From contig CAZUAH010000123.1 in the NCBI GenBank assembly GCA_964617665.1, positions 1 through 29,477 of the forward strand: a stretch of 29,477 nt of DNA. The letters run 5' to 3'. This document shows, piece after piece, positions 1 to 10,700 of this stretch. The notes beneath the pieces are model-generated. The model was not told the DNA's origin and did no database searches. It saw nothing but the letters and a program-made list of their open reading frames with translations. The stretch comes from JADHUC01 sp964617665. GTDB lineage: Bacteria; Planctomycetota; Planctomycetia; Pirellulales; Pirellulaceae. A program made the position numbers and the translations under genes. The number at the start of each line of letters is the position of its first letter. Position 1 is the stretch's first letter.

Positions 1-2
1 AC

Positions 3-3000
3 GCGGTTAGCCTGGATCTGTCGGTCAAGAACGTCAAAACGTTGATCGTCAAGGTTTACGAAATCAACACGCGCAATTTCACGCGCGAGCGGCTGGCCGA
101 TGTGAACACGGATATCAACCTGGACGGTCTGGTCGCCAACTGGGAAACCACGCACGAGTACACCGAACCGTCCCTGCGCCGAGTGGGCCGGCACTTCGAA
201 TTTCCCGATCTGAAGAAGCCCGGTGTGTACGTGATCGACTTTATCGGCAATGGCAAGAGTAGCCGAGCGGTGATTCGCAAAGGAAGGCTCCGACATCTGG
301 TTCGCACGACGACCGCGGGCCAGGTATTCACCGTGATGGACGAGCAAAACAACAAGCTGCCCGATGCCACGATCTGGTTTGCCGGTCGCGAATACACGCC
401 CGACGAAAAGGGCGAGATCGTCGTGCCGTTCAGCAATTCGCCAAAACGCCAGCCCATCATTCTGTCGCACGGCGACTACTGTTCGCTCGATTGGTTTCAG
501 CACCAAGCCGAGAACTACTCGCTGGCGGCCGGCATCTATGTGGATCGGGAATCGTTGTTGCAGAGAAAGAAAACAAATGTGGTCGTTCGGCCGCAACTCT
601 ATCTGAACGGGAGGCCGGTGACGCTGTCCGTGCTGGAAGACGTGCGTCTGGTGATCACTTCGACCGACCACGACGGCGTATCCACGACCAAGGAGGTGGC
701 CGATTTCAAGCTGCACGAAGACCGCGAATCGACCTACGAGTTCCAGACGCCGCAGCGACTGTCCAACATCGGCTTCACGCTCAAGGCCAAGGTCCAAAAC
801 CTCAGCCAGAACAAGAAGATCGACTTGACGGTCGGCGAGACGTTTGCGTTGAACGAAATCGACCGCACCGAGAAGGTCGAGGACTTGCACCTGGCGTTGA
901 TCGACGGCCGTTACGTCCTGGAACTGTTGGGGAAAACAGGCGAGCCCAAAACGGATCGGCCAGTACGATTCTCGCTCAAGCACCGCGATTTCACCGATGC
1001 CAAACAAGTGATGCTCAAGACCGACGCGCAAGGCCGCGTTCTCTTGGGACCGTTGGCCAATATCGTTTCGGTCACGGCCACCGGTCCTGAGGACACATCG
1101 CACACGTGGACTCTTGGACGGGATCGGCACAGCGGACGCAAGGAGTTGCACGGCCGGGAGGGCGGTACGTTGGTAGTGCCGTACACAGGAGAATCTGACA
1201 AGCCGTTGCGCGAGGAGCTGTCGCTGTTGGAGATGCGTGGCGGATCGTTCGTTGCCGACCGCTTCGACGCCATCTCGATCGAAGGCGGGCTCTTGCGCAT
1301 CGCCGGCCTGCCGCGAGGCGATTATGACTTGTGGTTGAAACGGCCGAACCGTCGAATCCATCTGCGCGTGGCTGTCGGCGAGTCGAATCTGGGGTATGTG
1401 CTGGGTGCCAATCGGCAATTGGAGGTCCGTGGCGACAAACCTCTCACGATCGCTAACGTTAAGGCGGGCGAGGAGGCGGTCACTGTTCGCCTGCAGAACT
1501 CGAGTAAGTTCGCTCGCGTCCACGTGTTCGGCACTCGCTACAACCCGGCCTATTCTGCTTACGCTCATTTCAGCCGAGTGCGCGATGCCGAACCTTCCTG
1601 GGTGATACCCAAGAAACTCGACTCGCTGTATGTCGCGGGTCGAGCATTAGGTGACGAATATCGTTACATCATCGACCGTCAGTATGCTACAAGGTTCCCC
1701 GGCAACATGTTGCGGCGTCCCAGCCTGCTGCTGAATCCCTGGGCCGTTCGCAGCACCGAGACATCGAAACAAGATGCGAAACCCGGCGAAGATTTCGCGC
1801 CGGAGAGTGAAGCGGCGCCCACGGATGGCGGAGGGGGCGGAGCAATGGGCGGCGAGGCTGCCGGACGTGGCGACTTCGCGAATCTGGACTTCCTGGCCAA
1901 TGCGTCGGCCGTGCTATTGAACTTGGAGGTGGACGAGAATGGCGTTGTGACCCTACCTCGCGACGAACTGGGCGCCCATCAGCACCTGCACATTGTGGCT
2001 GTCGATCCGCAGTCCACGGCATACCGGTCGATTTCCTTGCCTGAAATCGAAGCGGAACCGAACGACCTGCGTCTTGCCACGGGCCTCGATCCACAGAAGC
2101 ATTACGCCCAGCAGAAGCAGATCACGGTGGTCGACGGCAAACAGCAGTTTGTGCTCGGCGACATTACCGGTTCGAAGTTCGAGACTTACGACAGTCTGGG
2201 CAAAGTCTACTCGTTGTACGCAACTCTCAGCGGCGACGCTACGCTGGTCGAGTTCGGCTTCTTGACCGGCTGGCCGGACCTGAAGCCCGAAGAGAAGGGG
2301 GCCAAATACTCGAAGTACGCGTGCCACGAACTGAGCTTCTTTCTGTACAAGAAAGACCGCGACTTCTTCCGCACCGTCGTGCTGCCGTACCTGAAGAACA
2401 AGAAGGACAAACAGTTCCTGGATCAATGGCTGTTGGGCGACGACCTGTCGGCCTATCTGGAGCCCTGGAACTACGCACAGTTGAACATTGTGGAACGGAT
2501 CCTGCTATCCGAGCGCGTCGCCAGCGATCGTCAAAACACGTCGCGTCACGTTGGAGATCTGTTCGCGCTGTTGCCGCCTGATATCGAACGCTTCAACTTC
2601 CTGTTCAAGACGGCCGTCAAAGGCAGTGCGTTGGACACGGATGATTCCCTGGGATTGGCTTTGGAACAGAACAAGCTGATGGACCTGCAACGGCGAGTGA
2701 GCGGTCTCGAGTCTCTCGCCTCAGCACGTGGCGGGCGGGCGGCTCGCCCGGCCCCAAGGACTCCCGCGCTGGCCGCTGCGGCCGAGCCAGCCGCACCGGC
2801 CGAAACGGCACCAGCGCCTGTCATGGACGCTCTGAAGGAGGTGGAGAAGAGTGAAGCCGCCCTGGGTGCGACTCGCATGCGGCGAAAATCTGCAGGAAAG
2901 TCGATCGCCGGCGGGTATGCCTATTTCGACGCCGATGGGGACCGACGCGGCACGGTGCGTCAGTACTACCAGAAGCTGGATAAGACGCAGGAATGGGCCG

Positions 3001-5048
3001 AAAACAACTACTACCACCTGCCCATCGAAAAGCAAACGGCGGACTTGATCACCGTCAGCGCGTTCTGGCGAGACTATGCAGAGCGCGATGCCAAGAAAGG
3101 CGTCCCGTTCCGTTCCAGGAACTTCGCGGAAGCGTCACGCAGTTTCCCGGAAATGTTGTTTGCTCTGGCCGTCCTGGACTTGCCATTCAAAGCGGAAGAA
3201 CACCAGTCGGAGTTCGACCAAGCGAAGATGACCCTGACAACCGGCTCGCCGATCGTCGTGTTTCACGAGGAAGTCAAACCGGCCGAACCGGTCGACGAAC
3301 AGACGCCAATCCTGGTCAGCCAGAACTTCTTCCGACACGGCGACCGCTACCGCCACGTGGACGGCGAGCGATTGGACAAGTTCGTCACGGACGAGTTCCT
3401 GATCCACACGGTATACGGTTGCCAGGTGGTCGTGACAAATCCCACCTCGTCGCGACAGAAGCTGGATGTGCTCCTGCAAGTGCCGCTGGGCGCAATTCCC
3501 GTAATGAACGGACAATTCACGCGCAGCGTCCACATCGACCTGGAGCCGTACAACACGAAAACGTTGGAATACCATTTCTACTTCCCAGGTGCGGGCGAGT
3601 TTCCGCACTACCCGGTCCACGTAGCCAAGAATGGACAGCTCCTGGCGAACGCCCAACCGTTCACGCTGAACGTGGTAGAGAAGCTCAGCAAGATCGACCG
3701 CGAGTCGTGGGACTACGTATCGCAACACGGAACGGACGATGACGTACTGAAGTACCTCCAACAGAACAACCTGCACAGAACCAAATTGGATCGGATCGCC
3801 TTCCGCATGAAAGACAAAGCGTACTTTGGCAAGGTGATCCCGCTGTTAGCTCGGCGCCACGCATACGACCAGACACTCTGGTCGTATGGTATCAGGCACA
3901 ACGAACCGGCTGCCGTACGCCAGTATCTGCAGCACGCCGACGGCTTCGTGAACGAGTGCGGCGCGTATATCGACAGCCCGCTCCTGACGATCGACCCGGT
4001 AGCACGCAAGACTTACCAGCATCTGGACTACCGGCCGCTGGTCAACGCCCGCGCGCACGCGCTCGGCAAGCGGCGGCAAATCTTGAACGACCGTTTCCAC
4101 GCTCAGTACCACCGTTTGCTGAAGATTCTGAGCTACCGCCGCGAGTTGGACGATGCCGAGATGATGGCCGTGCTGTACTACCTGCTGTTGCAAGACCGCG
4201 TCGAAGAGGCATTGGACGTCTTTGGCCGGATCAACGGCGAAAAGCTGGCCACGCGTTTGCAGCACGACTACTTTACAGCGTACCTGGATTTCTTCAGCAA
4301 CGAGCCCAAGCAAGCCAGGGCCATTGTCCAGAAATACGTCAACTATCCAGTTGACCGCTGGCGCGAGGCCTTTGCCGCGATCGCAGCGCAGTTGGACGAG
4401 ATCGAAGGTGGAGCGGCCAAGGTGATCGACGATGAAGACCGCGCGGAAGTCCAGACAAAGCTCGCCGCGTCCGAGGCAAGCTTCGATTTCGACGTCGAAT
4501 CGAGAAAGGTCACGTTGAATTACCAGAATCTGGGCGAGATCGGCGTGAACTACTATCTGATGGACATCGAATTGCTGTTTAGCCGAAATCCGTTTGTGCA
4601 ACAGTACTCGGGCCAGTTCTCGCACATCCGGCCAAACGCGACTCAGACGGTCAAGTTGCCCAAAGACAAGGCCACGCACACGTTCGCGTTGCCAGAGGAC
4701 TTGCACAGCAGCAACGTGTTGGTCGAGATTACGGGCGGTGGGCAGACGAAGTCGGAAGCGTACTACTCGAACTCGTTGTCGGTCCAAGTGATCGAAAACT
4801 ACGGCCAGGTGCGAGTCACCCATAGCGACTCGTCAAAGCCGCTGGCAAAGGTGTACGTCAAAGTCTACGCCCGCATGAGAGGCGGCAGCGTCCGCTTCTA
4901 CAAAGACGGGTACACCGATTTGCGTGGCCGGTTCGACTACACCTCGCTGAACACAAACGATCTGGATCACGTCGAGCAGTTCTCGCTACTGATCCTCAGC
5001 GACGAACACGGAGCCGTCGTCCGCGAGGCGAACCCACCGAAACGCTAG
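3..5048 (+). CDS. Giant alpha-2-macroglobulin-like protein, 5'-truncated
   Basis: The frame is open to the left edge of the window, so the true start lies upstream and the TTG at 42 is probably internal. About 1,680 residues are visible. Numbering from the TTG, the first 500 or so residues read as successive beta-sandwich modules. A Gly-rich linker follows near residue 595 and an Ala/Pro-rich linker near 896-927. After another beta region (around 1100-1210) comes a helical, TPR-like stretch (around 1330-1450). The last 150 residues are beta-rich and end in a carboxypeptidase-regulatory-like module with the motif TDLRGRFDY. This layout resembles the macroglobulin-domain proteins of planctomycetes, which are thought to act in the cell envelope. 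No CxEQ thioester motif is visible here. A GC-rich hairpin without a T-tract lies about 30 bases after the stop. The exact family is uncertain; coding status is very secure. Confidence 0.9.
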   Translation, partial: AVSLDLSVKNVKTLIVKVYEINTRNFTRERLADVNTDINLDGLVANWETTHEYTEPSLRRVGRHFEFPDLKKPGVYVIDFIGNGKSSRAVIRKGRLRHLVRTTTAGQVFTVMDEQNNKLPDATIWFAGREYTPDEKGEIVVPFSNSPKRQPIILSHGDYCSLDWFQHQAENYSLAAGIYVDRESLLQRKKTNVVVRPQLYLNGRPVTLSVLEDVRLVITSTDHDGVSTTKEVADFKLHEDRESTYEFQTPQRLSNIGFTLKAKVQNLSQNKKIDLTVGETFALNEIDRTEKVEDLHLALIDGRYVLELLGKTGEPKTDRPVRFSLKHRDFTDAKQVMLKTDAQGRVLLGPLANIVSVTATGPEDTSHTWTLGRDRHSGRKELHGREGGTLVVPYTGESDKPLREELSLLEMRGGSFVADRFDAISIEGGLLRIAGLPRGDYDLWLKRPNRRIHLRVAVGESNLGYVLGANRQLEVRGDKPLTIANVKAGEEAVTVRLQNSSKFARVHVFGTRYNPAYSAYAHFSRVRDAEPSWVIPKKLDSLYVAGRALGDEYRYIIDRQYATRFPGNMLRRPSLLLNPWAVRSTETSKQDAKPGEDFAPESEAAPTDGGGGGAMGGEAAGRGDFANLDFLANASAVLLNLEVDENGVVTLPRDELGAHQHLHIVAVDPQSTAYRSISLPEIEAEPNDLRLATGLDPQKHYAQQKQITVVDGKQQFVLGDITGSKFETYDSLGKVYSLYATLSGDATLVEFGFLTGWPDLKPEEKGAKYSKYACHELSFFLYKKDRDFFRTVVLPYLKNKKDKQFLDQWLLGDDLSAYLEPWNYAQLNIVERILLSERVASDRQNTSRHVGDLFALLPPDIERFNFLFKTAVKGSALDTDDSLGLALEQNKLMDLQRRVSGLESLASARGGRAARPAPRTPALAAAAEPAAPAETAPAPVMDALKEVEKSEAALGATRMRRKSAGKSIAGGYAYFDADGDRRGTVRQYYQKLDKTQEWAENNYYHLPIEKQTADLITVSAFWRDYAERDAKKGVPFRSRNFAEASRSFPEMLFALAVLDLPFKAEEHQSEFDQAKMTLTTGSPIVVFHEEVKPAEPVDEQTPILVSQNFFRHGDRYRHVDGERLDKFVTDEFLIHTVYGCQVVVTNPTSSRQKLDVLLQVPLGAIPVMNGQFTRSVHIDLEPYNTKTLEYHFYFPGAGEFPHYPVHVAKNGQLLANAQPFTLNVVEKLSKIDRESWDYVSQHGTDDDVLKYLQQNNLHRTKLDRIAFRMKDKAYFGKVIPLLARRHAYDQTLWSYGIRHNEPAAVRQYLQHADGFVNECGAYIDSPLLTIDPVARKTYQHLDYRPLVNARAHALGKRRQILNDRFHAQYHRLLKILSYRRELDDAEMMAVLYYLLLQDRVEEALDVFGRINGEKLATRLQHDYFTAYLDFFSNEPKQARAIVQKYVNYPVDRWREAFAAIAAQLDEIEGGAAKVIDDEDRAEVQTKLAASEASFDFDVESRKVTLNYQNLGEIGVNYYLMDIELLFSRNPFVQQYSGQFSHIRPNATQTVKLPKDKATHTFALPEDLHSSNVLVEITGGGQTKSEAYYSNSLSVQVIENYGQVRVTHSDSSKPLAKVYVKVYARMRGGSVRFYKDGYTDLRGRFDYTSLNTNDLDHVEQFSLLILSDEHGAVVREANPPKR

Positions 5049-5078
5049 GCTGGAAACCAGAGTCTGTTGAGGGCTTTT

Positions 5079-5095
5079 GGTCCCCGCCGGGGATC
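5079..5095. other. GC-rich hairpin after the giant gene
   Basis: GGTCCCC and GGGGATC face each other around a GCC loop, 30 bases past the stop at 5048. There is no T-run after it on either strand, so it is at best a weak terminator or an mRNA 3'-end stabiliser. Confidence 0.35.
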
Positions 5096-5126
5096 CTGCA
5101 AACCAGGCGCGGCTCTCCAGTGAGGG

Positions 5127-5132
5127 TATAAT
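5127..5132 (+). promoter_or_regulatory. Candidate -10 box (TATAAT)
   Basis: A perfect TATAAT lies about 105 bases upstream of the hydrolase start at 5237. No convincing -35 box sits at 16-18 bases. A small palindrome (GGCA, loop GTT, TGCC) lies just downstream near 5135-5145. It would give the hydrolase, and possibly the cytochrome and propeller genes after it, their own transcript. Confidence 0.4.
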
Positions 5133-5236
5133 ACGGCAGTTTGCCGTTCCTCACCTGCACGCCGGGCTGGCGTCGAAGTTGCTGGACGGTTGGAACGGAC
5201 CGTGACTGGCCTGGCTTTCGTTCGGAGGGTACGAAT

Positions 5237-7666
5237 ATGTCGTTCTGGTTTCTCGCGAGCTTGGCGATTGCGGGGGCAAATGATTCGGCGGATGGCGGAC
5301 CGATGCTGCCCTCCACTACGCCGCCAATCACGTACGTCATCAACTACTCGGGCGACTATTTCCAGAAAACTGAGTATATCGACCGGTTCCGAGACAACCC
5401 GCCGGACCTTCTGCACGTGGGCAAAGCGACGCCGATTCTGCACATGTGGGGACCGGTCCGGATGTATCAAGGTGAAAACCAATGGACGGGCGGTCCCGGC
5501 CACACGTTGAATTGGGACAATACCGCGTTGATCTCGCCGGAGGCTCTTGCCGTACGGATCGCGAACATTCGCAAGACATTGGAGCGTTACCACCAGATCG
5601 GCATCCCCGAGATTCTGCCGTACATTTCCTATCACACGGTATCCGGCGACCACGAGAAGCGGCTTGGCTTCTGGAACTTCTACGACAAATGGGACACATA
5701 TGCCCGTTGGGCCGGTCCGCGACCTTCGCGTGATCCGTTTGACTGGCTGGTGGTCGATGCGCAGGGCAAATTCGTTGGCGGTTCCTGTGGCGGCTACTCG
5801 CCGGATTACTACGCTCCGCTGCATCGTTATCGCGCGTGCATCAATCATCCCGACTGGGCCGAATGGCATCGTCGGCTGATCGGCATGATCGCCGAAGTTG
5901 GCTACGACGGGTGTTTTGTCGACAACTGTCATCCGGATTCGTGCTACTGTCGATATTGCAGGGCAGTATTTCGAGAGTTCCTCGACCAGAACCGCGATTT
6001 GCATTGGGTCCGCCGTTTGACCGAAGGCTTGGACGTCACCAGCCTCGATCTCGATTCGCCTGACGTTCCGCCTGAATTGGTGCGGCGTGCTCGACTGCTG
6101 CGAACCCGCGACCACTTGGGCATGCTTCGCGATGTCGGACGGAAGACGAATCCAAACTTCACCATCTTTCCCAACGGCAATTCGACGTCCCAGTGTCTCT
6201 TGACAGGCGCGAAGTGCGATCGTCTGATGTTCGAAAGCACCTACTCGCCCGGCATCATGGCCACGCCCGAGACGGCTGCCATCGACCAGAGCACGATTGA
6301 CGTCTCCCCCGATGCCGTCCAGTCGAATCGCTTCACGCACCGATACAACGTAGGCAACGCGGCCATGTGGATCGAGATGGAAGCCGAAGTCACAGCGCCC
6401 ACACAAGCCCAGGGCGGCAAGCCGGTACGGTTCGAGGTGAAGGTGCTGAGTGTGGGCATGAGCCAACGGGATAACGATGTCGCCGAGGGTCTTTTCTTAT
6501 TGCTCCGTGAAGCAGACAGCGGCAGAGAGGTCCGTGTGGCCCTGCAGCCCGCTCTTGTTCTTGGTGCGCCCGGACCCTCAGGCAAAGGTCAGCGCCCGCC
6601 TGCCACACTCGAAGCAATATGGACTTCGGAAAGGCCGGGACGGTATGTGCCGCACTTCGGTTGCACTTATACGGACTCCGGGCACATCCAATCGTACGCG
6701 CACTTGGCCAGACTCGACCGAGGCCGGATGTGCCATACGCACATCGGCACGTTGATGTTCGCTCAACACATGCAGGCCCGATCAATCTTCCTTGGCTACG
6801 AGACGCGGCGCCGCGGTTGGGAGAACGTTGCGGAATTGGGGATGGCCGAAATGGCAGCGTTCAGCGGTGGTGGCGGATTTGCCTCTGGCGGAGCGCTACA
6901 AACGAAATATGGTCGTTTCTTCAAGAAGCACCGCGAGCTGTACGACGGCTGGACGCCTACCGGGCCAGCGGCAGTGCTGTTTGCGCGATGGGGCAGCAAC
7001 CCACTGGCCCACGTTCGTCCCGCGGGGCAGCCCACGATCCACGACTATCTCGCCGGGACGCAACGATTGTCTGTTGCACTGGTCGACGGCAAGCTTCCTA
7101 CCGACGCGAGCCGTCTCGAGGACTTTCAAGCAATCTATCTCCAAGCCCGCGAGTACGACATGACGCAAGAGCAATTCGCAACGCTGCTGGACTACGTGCA
7201 TCGAGGTGGATGCCTTGTCGCGTTGGATGAGCGGATCACGATCAACGGTCGCCCCGTATCGGAAGTGCTTGAGATTGACCAAGGCCAGCCCGTTCGTGGG
7301 CACGGAGAAGGCAAACTAGTTCTCTGGCATTGGAGCCAACCGGCCGTGCCCACGCGCCCGCTGGTGTCGGCCAAACGTCTGGAGAAGAACCTCCGTTTTG
7401 CTCTCTACCGCAAGGACAATCGTCTCGCCCTTCACGCCGTCAACTATAATGTCTGTCTGCTGGACAAAGAGAAATCCGTTCTGGACCTGAAGGACGTAAA
7501 CATCCAATTGCCAATGCCGAAAGACTGGTCCGCAATAACCGCAACCTGTGTCGATCCGGACGCTGACGTATCCGAGTTCGATTGCCAAGTGATAGACGGC
7601 ATCGCCAGCTTCTCGCTTCCGAGCATCCACCTTTACAAGATAGTCGAATTGCGACATAAACGTTGA
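5237..7666 (+). CDS. Secreted TIM-barrel glycoside-hydrolase-like protein
   Basis: This gene encodes 809 residues from the ATG at 5237, which has GGAGGG about 7 bases upstream and opens a short Sec signal (MSFWFLASLAIAG). A TTG 32 codons earlier has no ribosome-binding site and encodes no signal, so it was rejected. The N-terminal half looks like a (beta/alpha)8 barrel of the hypothetical glycosyl hydrolase type. It has a DGCFVD strand at residues 224-229, followed by C231, C236, C238 and C241 (CYCxxC), the same pattern as in the second hydrolase at 15203. A middle beta region (around 375-470) is followed by a glutamine-amidotransferase-like fold of the kind seen in beta-galactosidase trimerisation domains (around 600-690), then a short beta-rich tail. 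The substrate is unknown; the setting suggests polysaccharide. The next gene starts 64 bases on in the same direction. The catalytic acids could not be assigned. Confidence 0.85.
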   Translation: MSFWFLASLAIAGANDSADGGPMLPSTTPPITYVINYSGDYFQKTEYIDRFRDNPPDLLHVGKATPILHMWGPVRMYQGENQWTGGPGHTLNWDNTALISPEALAVRIANIRKTLERYHQIGIPEILPYISYHTVSGDHEKRLGFWNFYDKWDTYARWAGPRPSRDPFDWLVVDAQGKFVGGSCGGYSPDYYAPLHRYRACINHPDWAEWHRRLIGMIAEVGYDGCFVDNCHPDSCYCRYCRAVFREFLDQNRDLHWVRRLTEGLDVTSLDLDSPDVPPELVRRARLLRTRDHLGMLRDVGRKTNPNFTIFPNGNSTSQCLLTGAKCDRLMFESTYSPGIMATPETAAIDQSTIDVSPDAVQSNRFTHRYNVGNAAMWIEMEAEVTAPTQAQGGKPVRFEVKVLSVGMSQRDNDVAEGLFLLLREADSGREVRVALQPALVLGAPGPSGKGQRPPATLEAIWTSERPGRYVPHFGCTYTDSGHIQSYAHLARLDRGRMCHTHIGTLMFAQHMQARSIFLGYETRRRGWENVAELGMAEMAAFSGGGGFASGGALQTKYGRFFKKHRELYDGWTPTGPAAVLFARWGSNPLAHVRPAGQPTIHDYLAGTQRLSVALVDGKLPTDASRLEDFQAIYLQAREYDMTQEQFATLLDYVHRGGCLVALDERITINGRPVSEVLEIDQGQPVRGHGEGKLVLWHWSQPAVPTRPLVSAKRLEKNLRFALYRKDNRLALHAVNYNVCLLDKEKSVLDLKDVNIQLPMPKDWSAITATCVDPDADVSEFDCQVIDGIASFSLPSIHLYKIVELRHKR

Positions 7667-7730
7667 TCGAACGGTAGAGTACGAATGTCCTACCTAGCTG
7701 CACTGCTCTCCGACCGAGAGGAATCATCAC

Positions 7731-10700
7731 ATGCGTCGAATCGGGCATGTCGTTGCGTTGTCTATTGGTGTGTTTGTCCTTGTCGCCATATTAACGCTTC
7801 ACGCAAAGGCTGAGACGCTTGCCCATGAGCGATTCGACTACCCTATCTCTGCTAACGTCGCTGGGCGGGACGGCGGTATTGGTTGGGGTGGGCCTTGGAC
7901 TGGGCTGTCGGGTGCGGCGCGAATCGTGGCGTCGAACGAGTGTGTGCAAAATGTGCCGGTATTCGGCAACGAGATCACGTTGGACGGCAATACCCGTGTG
8001 ATGCGCCGGCTGGATGTGATTGAAGGCGGCGCGTTCGATCGGGCCGGTTTGGTCGAAGACGGTCGCATAGGTCGAAATGCTACAACGCTCTACGTCGGTT
8101 TCCGCCAGCGGATCTCGCGGGAGCCGAGTGACAAACCACACGAACCCGCGTATCTGCGCTACTACGCGTTCGAATTCAATACCAGCGGCTCGGATCAGGT
8201 TCGGGTCCTCGAAATCGGGCATGACGACCGCAGTAATCGGCCGTCAGGTCCCTACTACGGCGCTGCTTCGGTCGCCAATAACGGCCGCGACGATCACGAA
8301 CCGGGCCAATTCCGCGCGCTGGGCGAGCAAAACATGTCGTCGAATCTGATCGTGGTGAAGTTCACCTTCGGCTCCGGTGATCGGGACACGGTCCAGGTTT
8401 TCCGCAATCCTGCATCGACGACCGAAGAATCCAAGAGCACGGTTGATGCCACACTCGAAGGAAACTTCACGTTCGACCGGATTGCCCTTGCGCGATTTGT
8501 CGGCAACGACCCGGTTCATTCGATAGATGAAATCCGTTTTGGCACACAATACTCTGACGTGTTTCCGCGGTTTGGTGACAAGGAAGTCAGAGCTGCTTTC
8601 ACCCGTGCAGAAGAGCAACTCCGTCAGCAAGCGGCTGTCTGCCAGACCACTATCAAATCGCTCGCCGCTAGAGGACGTGACACCGCGGGTTGGCAGGCAC
8701 AACTCGACGCGTTATCGGCTCCGGACAGTCTGCTTTCGCCTTGGGAACGGCTCGATTCTTTGGACAAGTTGCGACAGGCCATCGAAGTTGCCGGCCTGGA
8801 ATTGGGCATCGACCGGTTGTTGTTTGTCAAACGCCACATGTTTAGGCCGACGCACATCTATACCGAGGTTTCCGACGGTCCGTTTCTCCCAGGCGGCGGG
8901 ATATTCGTGCTTTCACCCGTTCACCCTGACGGCGAGGTGACGATGCTGTTCGACGCTGCAAGCGGCATCGTTCGCGACCCGGACGTGTCATTCGACGGCA
9001 AACGCGTGCTTTTCTCGTATCGGCCCAGCGAGGACGGCTACTACCATATCTTCGAAATGAACGTCGACGGCAGTGGCCTGCGCCAAATCACCGATGGGTC
9101 GTTTCACGACCTCGATCCGTTCTATCTGCCGGACGGTCGAATCGGCTTCACTTCGACGCGCTGCAGATCGCGGGCGCTCTGTTTCTGGGTACGTGCCGCT
9201 ACTCTGTTTGTTATGAACGCGGACGGCTCTGACGTGCAACCGCTCACGGCCAACAACGTCAACGAATTCACTCCACAGATGTTGCCCGATGGGCGAATCC
9301 TCTACACCCGCTGGGAATACATGGACAAGAGCGCGATCTTCGTGCAAAGCCTTTGGTCGATCAATCCGGATGGCACGCGAGCGCAGCAGGTCTTCGGCAA
9401 CAACCTGATCCACCCGGTGTCTCTGTTGCAAGCCAGATTGATCCCCGGTACCAAGAAAATGGCATGCATCATGGGAGCGCACAACGGCGACAGCGTGGGG
9501 CCGCTTGCCGTGGTCGATCCGTCGCTGGGCGTGAACAATAGTGACGGCATCTTGGACTTGACTCCCAAGTGCGATTACCACAGCGGATGTTGCGCGCCGT
9601 ACCCGATCGACGATCAGTGGTGTCTCGTATCGTACGGCCCCCAGGAGCCGTTTGGAATCTATGCGTTTCACATTGACCCACCGTCAGAGGCGATCTCGGC
9701 CCGGCGCGTCGACGTGCCGCCGCAGGCGCCGCAACATCCTCGTGATCTCAGTCAGTATTTCCGTACGGCCATCGGCAAACGGGTTCTGTTGTACCGCGAC
9801 GAAGTGTACTCGTCTGTCGAGGCCATTCCCGTTCGAGCCCGCGAACTACCGAAATGCGTGGCGTCGTCCGACGTTTCATCCGGTGAAGAAGCTACGCAGC
9901 AGGGGACGTTACTGTTGGTCGATGTGAACCTGGGGCTCGGCGAAAGCGTTCGGCGGGGGGAAGCGCCGGTAAAGTACTTGCGAGTTGTCGAAGAGATGGG
10001 ACATCGCGACGTATCGGGACAGCGAGATTACGAAGGGGCGTTCGATCACGCTGAATTCCAGCGGACGCGTGCCGCGAATTTCATGAGTCTGTACGCATCG
10101 CCGTGGGAGAGCGGCAAACCGGCGCCGTCGCTCCAGGCCAAGTACGTATACGGCACGGTACCGGTCGAGCCGGACGGTTCGGCGTATTTCAATGTTCCGG
10201 CCGACCGACCGATCTATTTCCAGGCACTGGACGAAAACTACAACGAGATCCAGCGGATGCGCAGCTACATCCACCTGAAGCCAGGCGAACGGCTGAGCTG
10301 CATCGGATGCCACGAGCACCGGCAAACGTCGCCTCCGCTGCGAAACGACCATCTGCCAATGGCGCTGGCCTGCGGCCCTAACCCGATCGAACCACCTCCC
10401 TTCAGTGCCGGTCCGTTTGCCTACCAGAAACTTGTGCAACCCATCTTCGGCAAGCGTTGCGCGAGTTGCCACGGTGCGGAGAAGCCGGCCGGTGATGTGA
10501 ACCTCACGGGACGTTTGGACGGCCGCGGAGTCCCAGCGTCTTTCACTTCACTCGTACGACCACGCACGAATCCCAATCGCCCGCCGCTGGTCAACTTCTT
10601 TGACAACTGGTGGGGCGTATCGACTACCGTACCGATCGCCGATCCGGGCACCTTTGGCACGCTGGCCAGCCGACTGATTCAGGTGATTGACAATGGCCAT

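Noticed and set aside
3846..4823. A 325-codon minus-strand frame within the giant gene
   Set aside because: It is antisense to well-supported coding sequence, with low-quality composition and no start context.
5045..6466. A 473-codon minus-strand frame opposite the first hydrolase
   Set aside because: It lies wholly antisense to a gene with a signal peptide and family resemblance. The composition (Arg-, Val- and His-rich, no domain) is that expected from third-position bias of the opposite strand.
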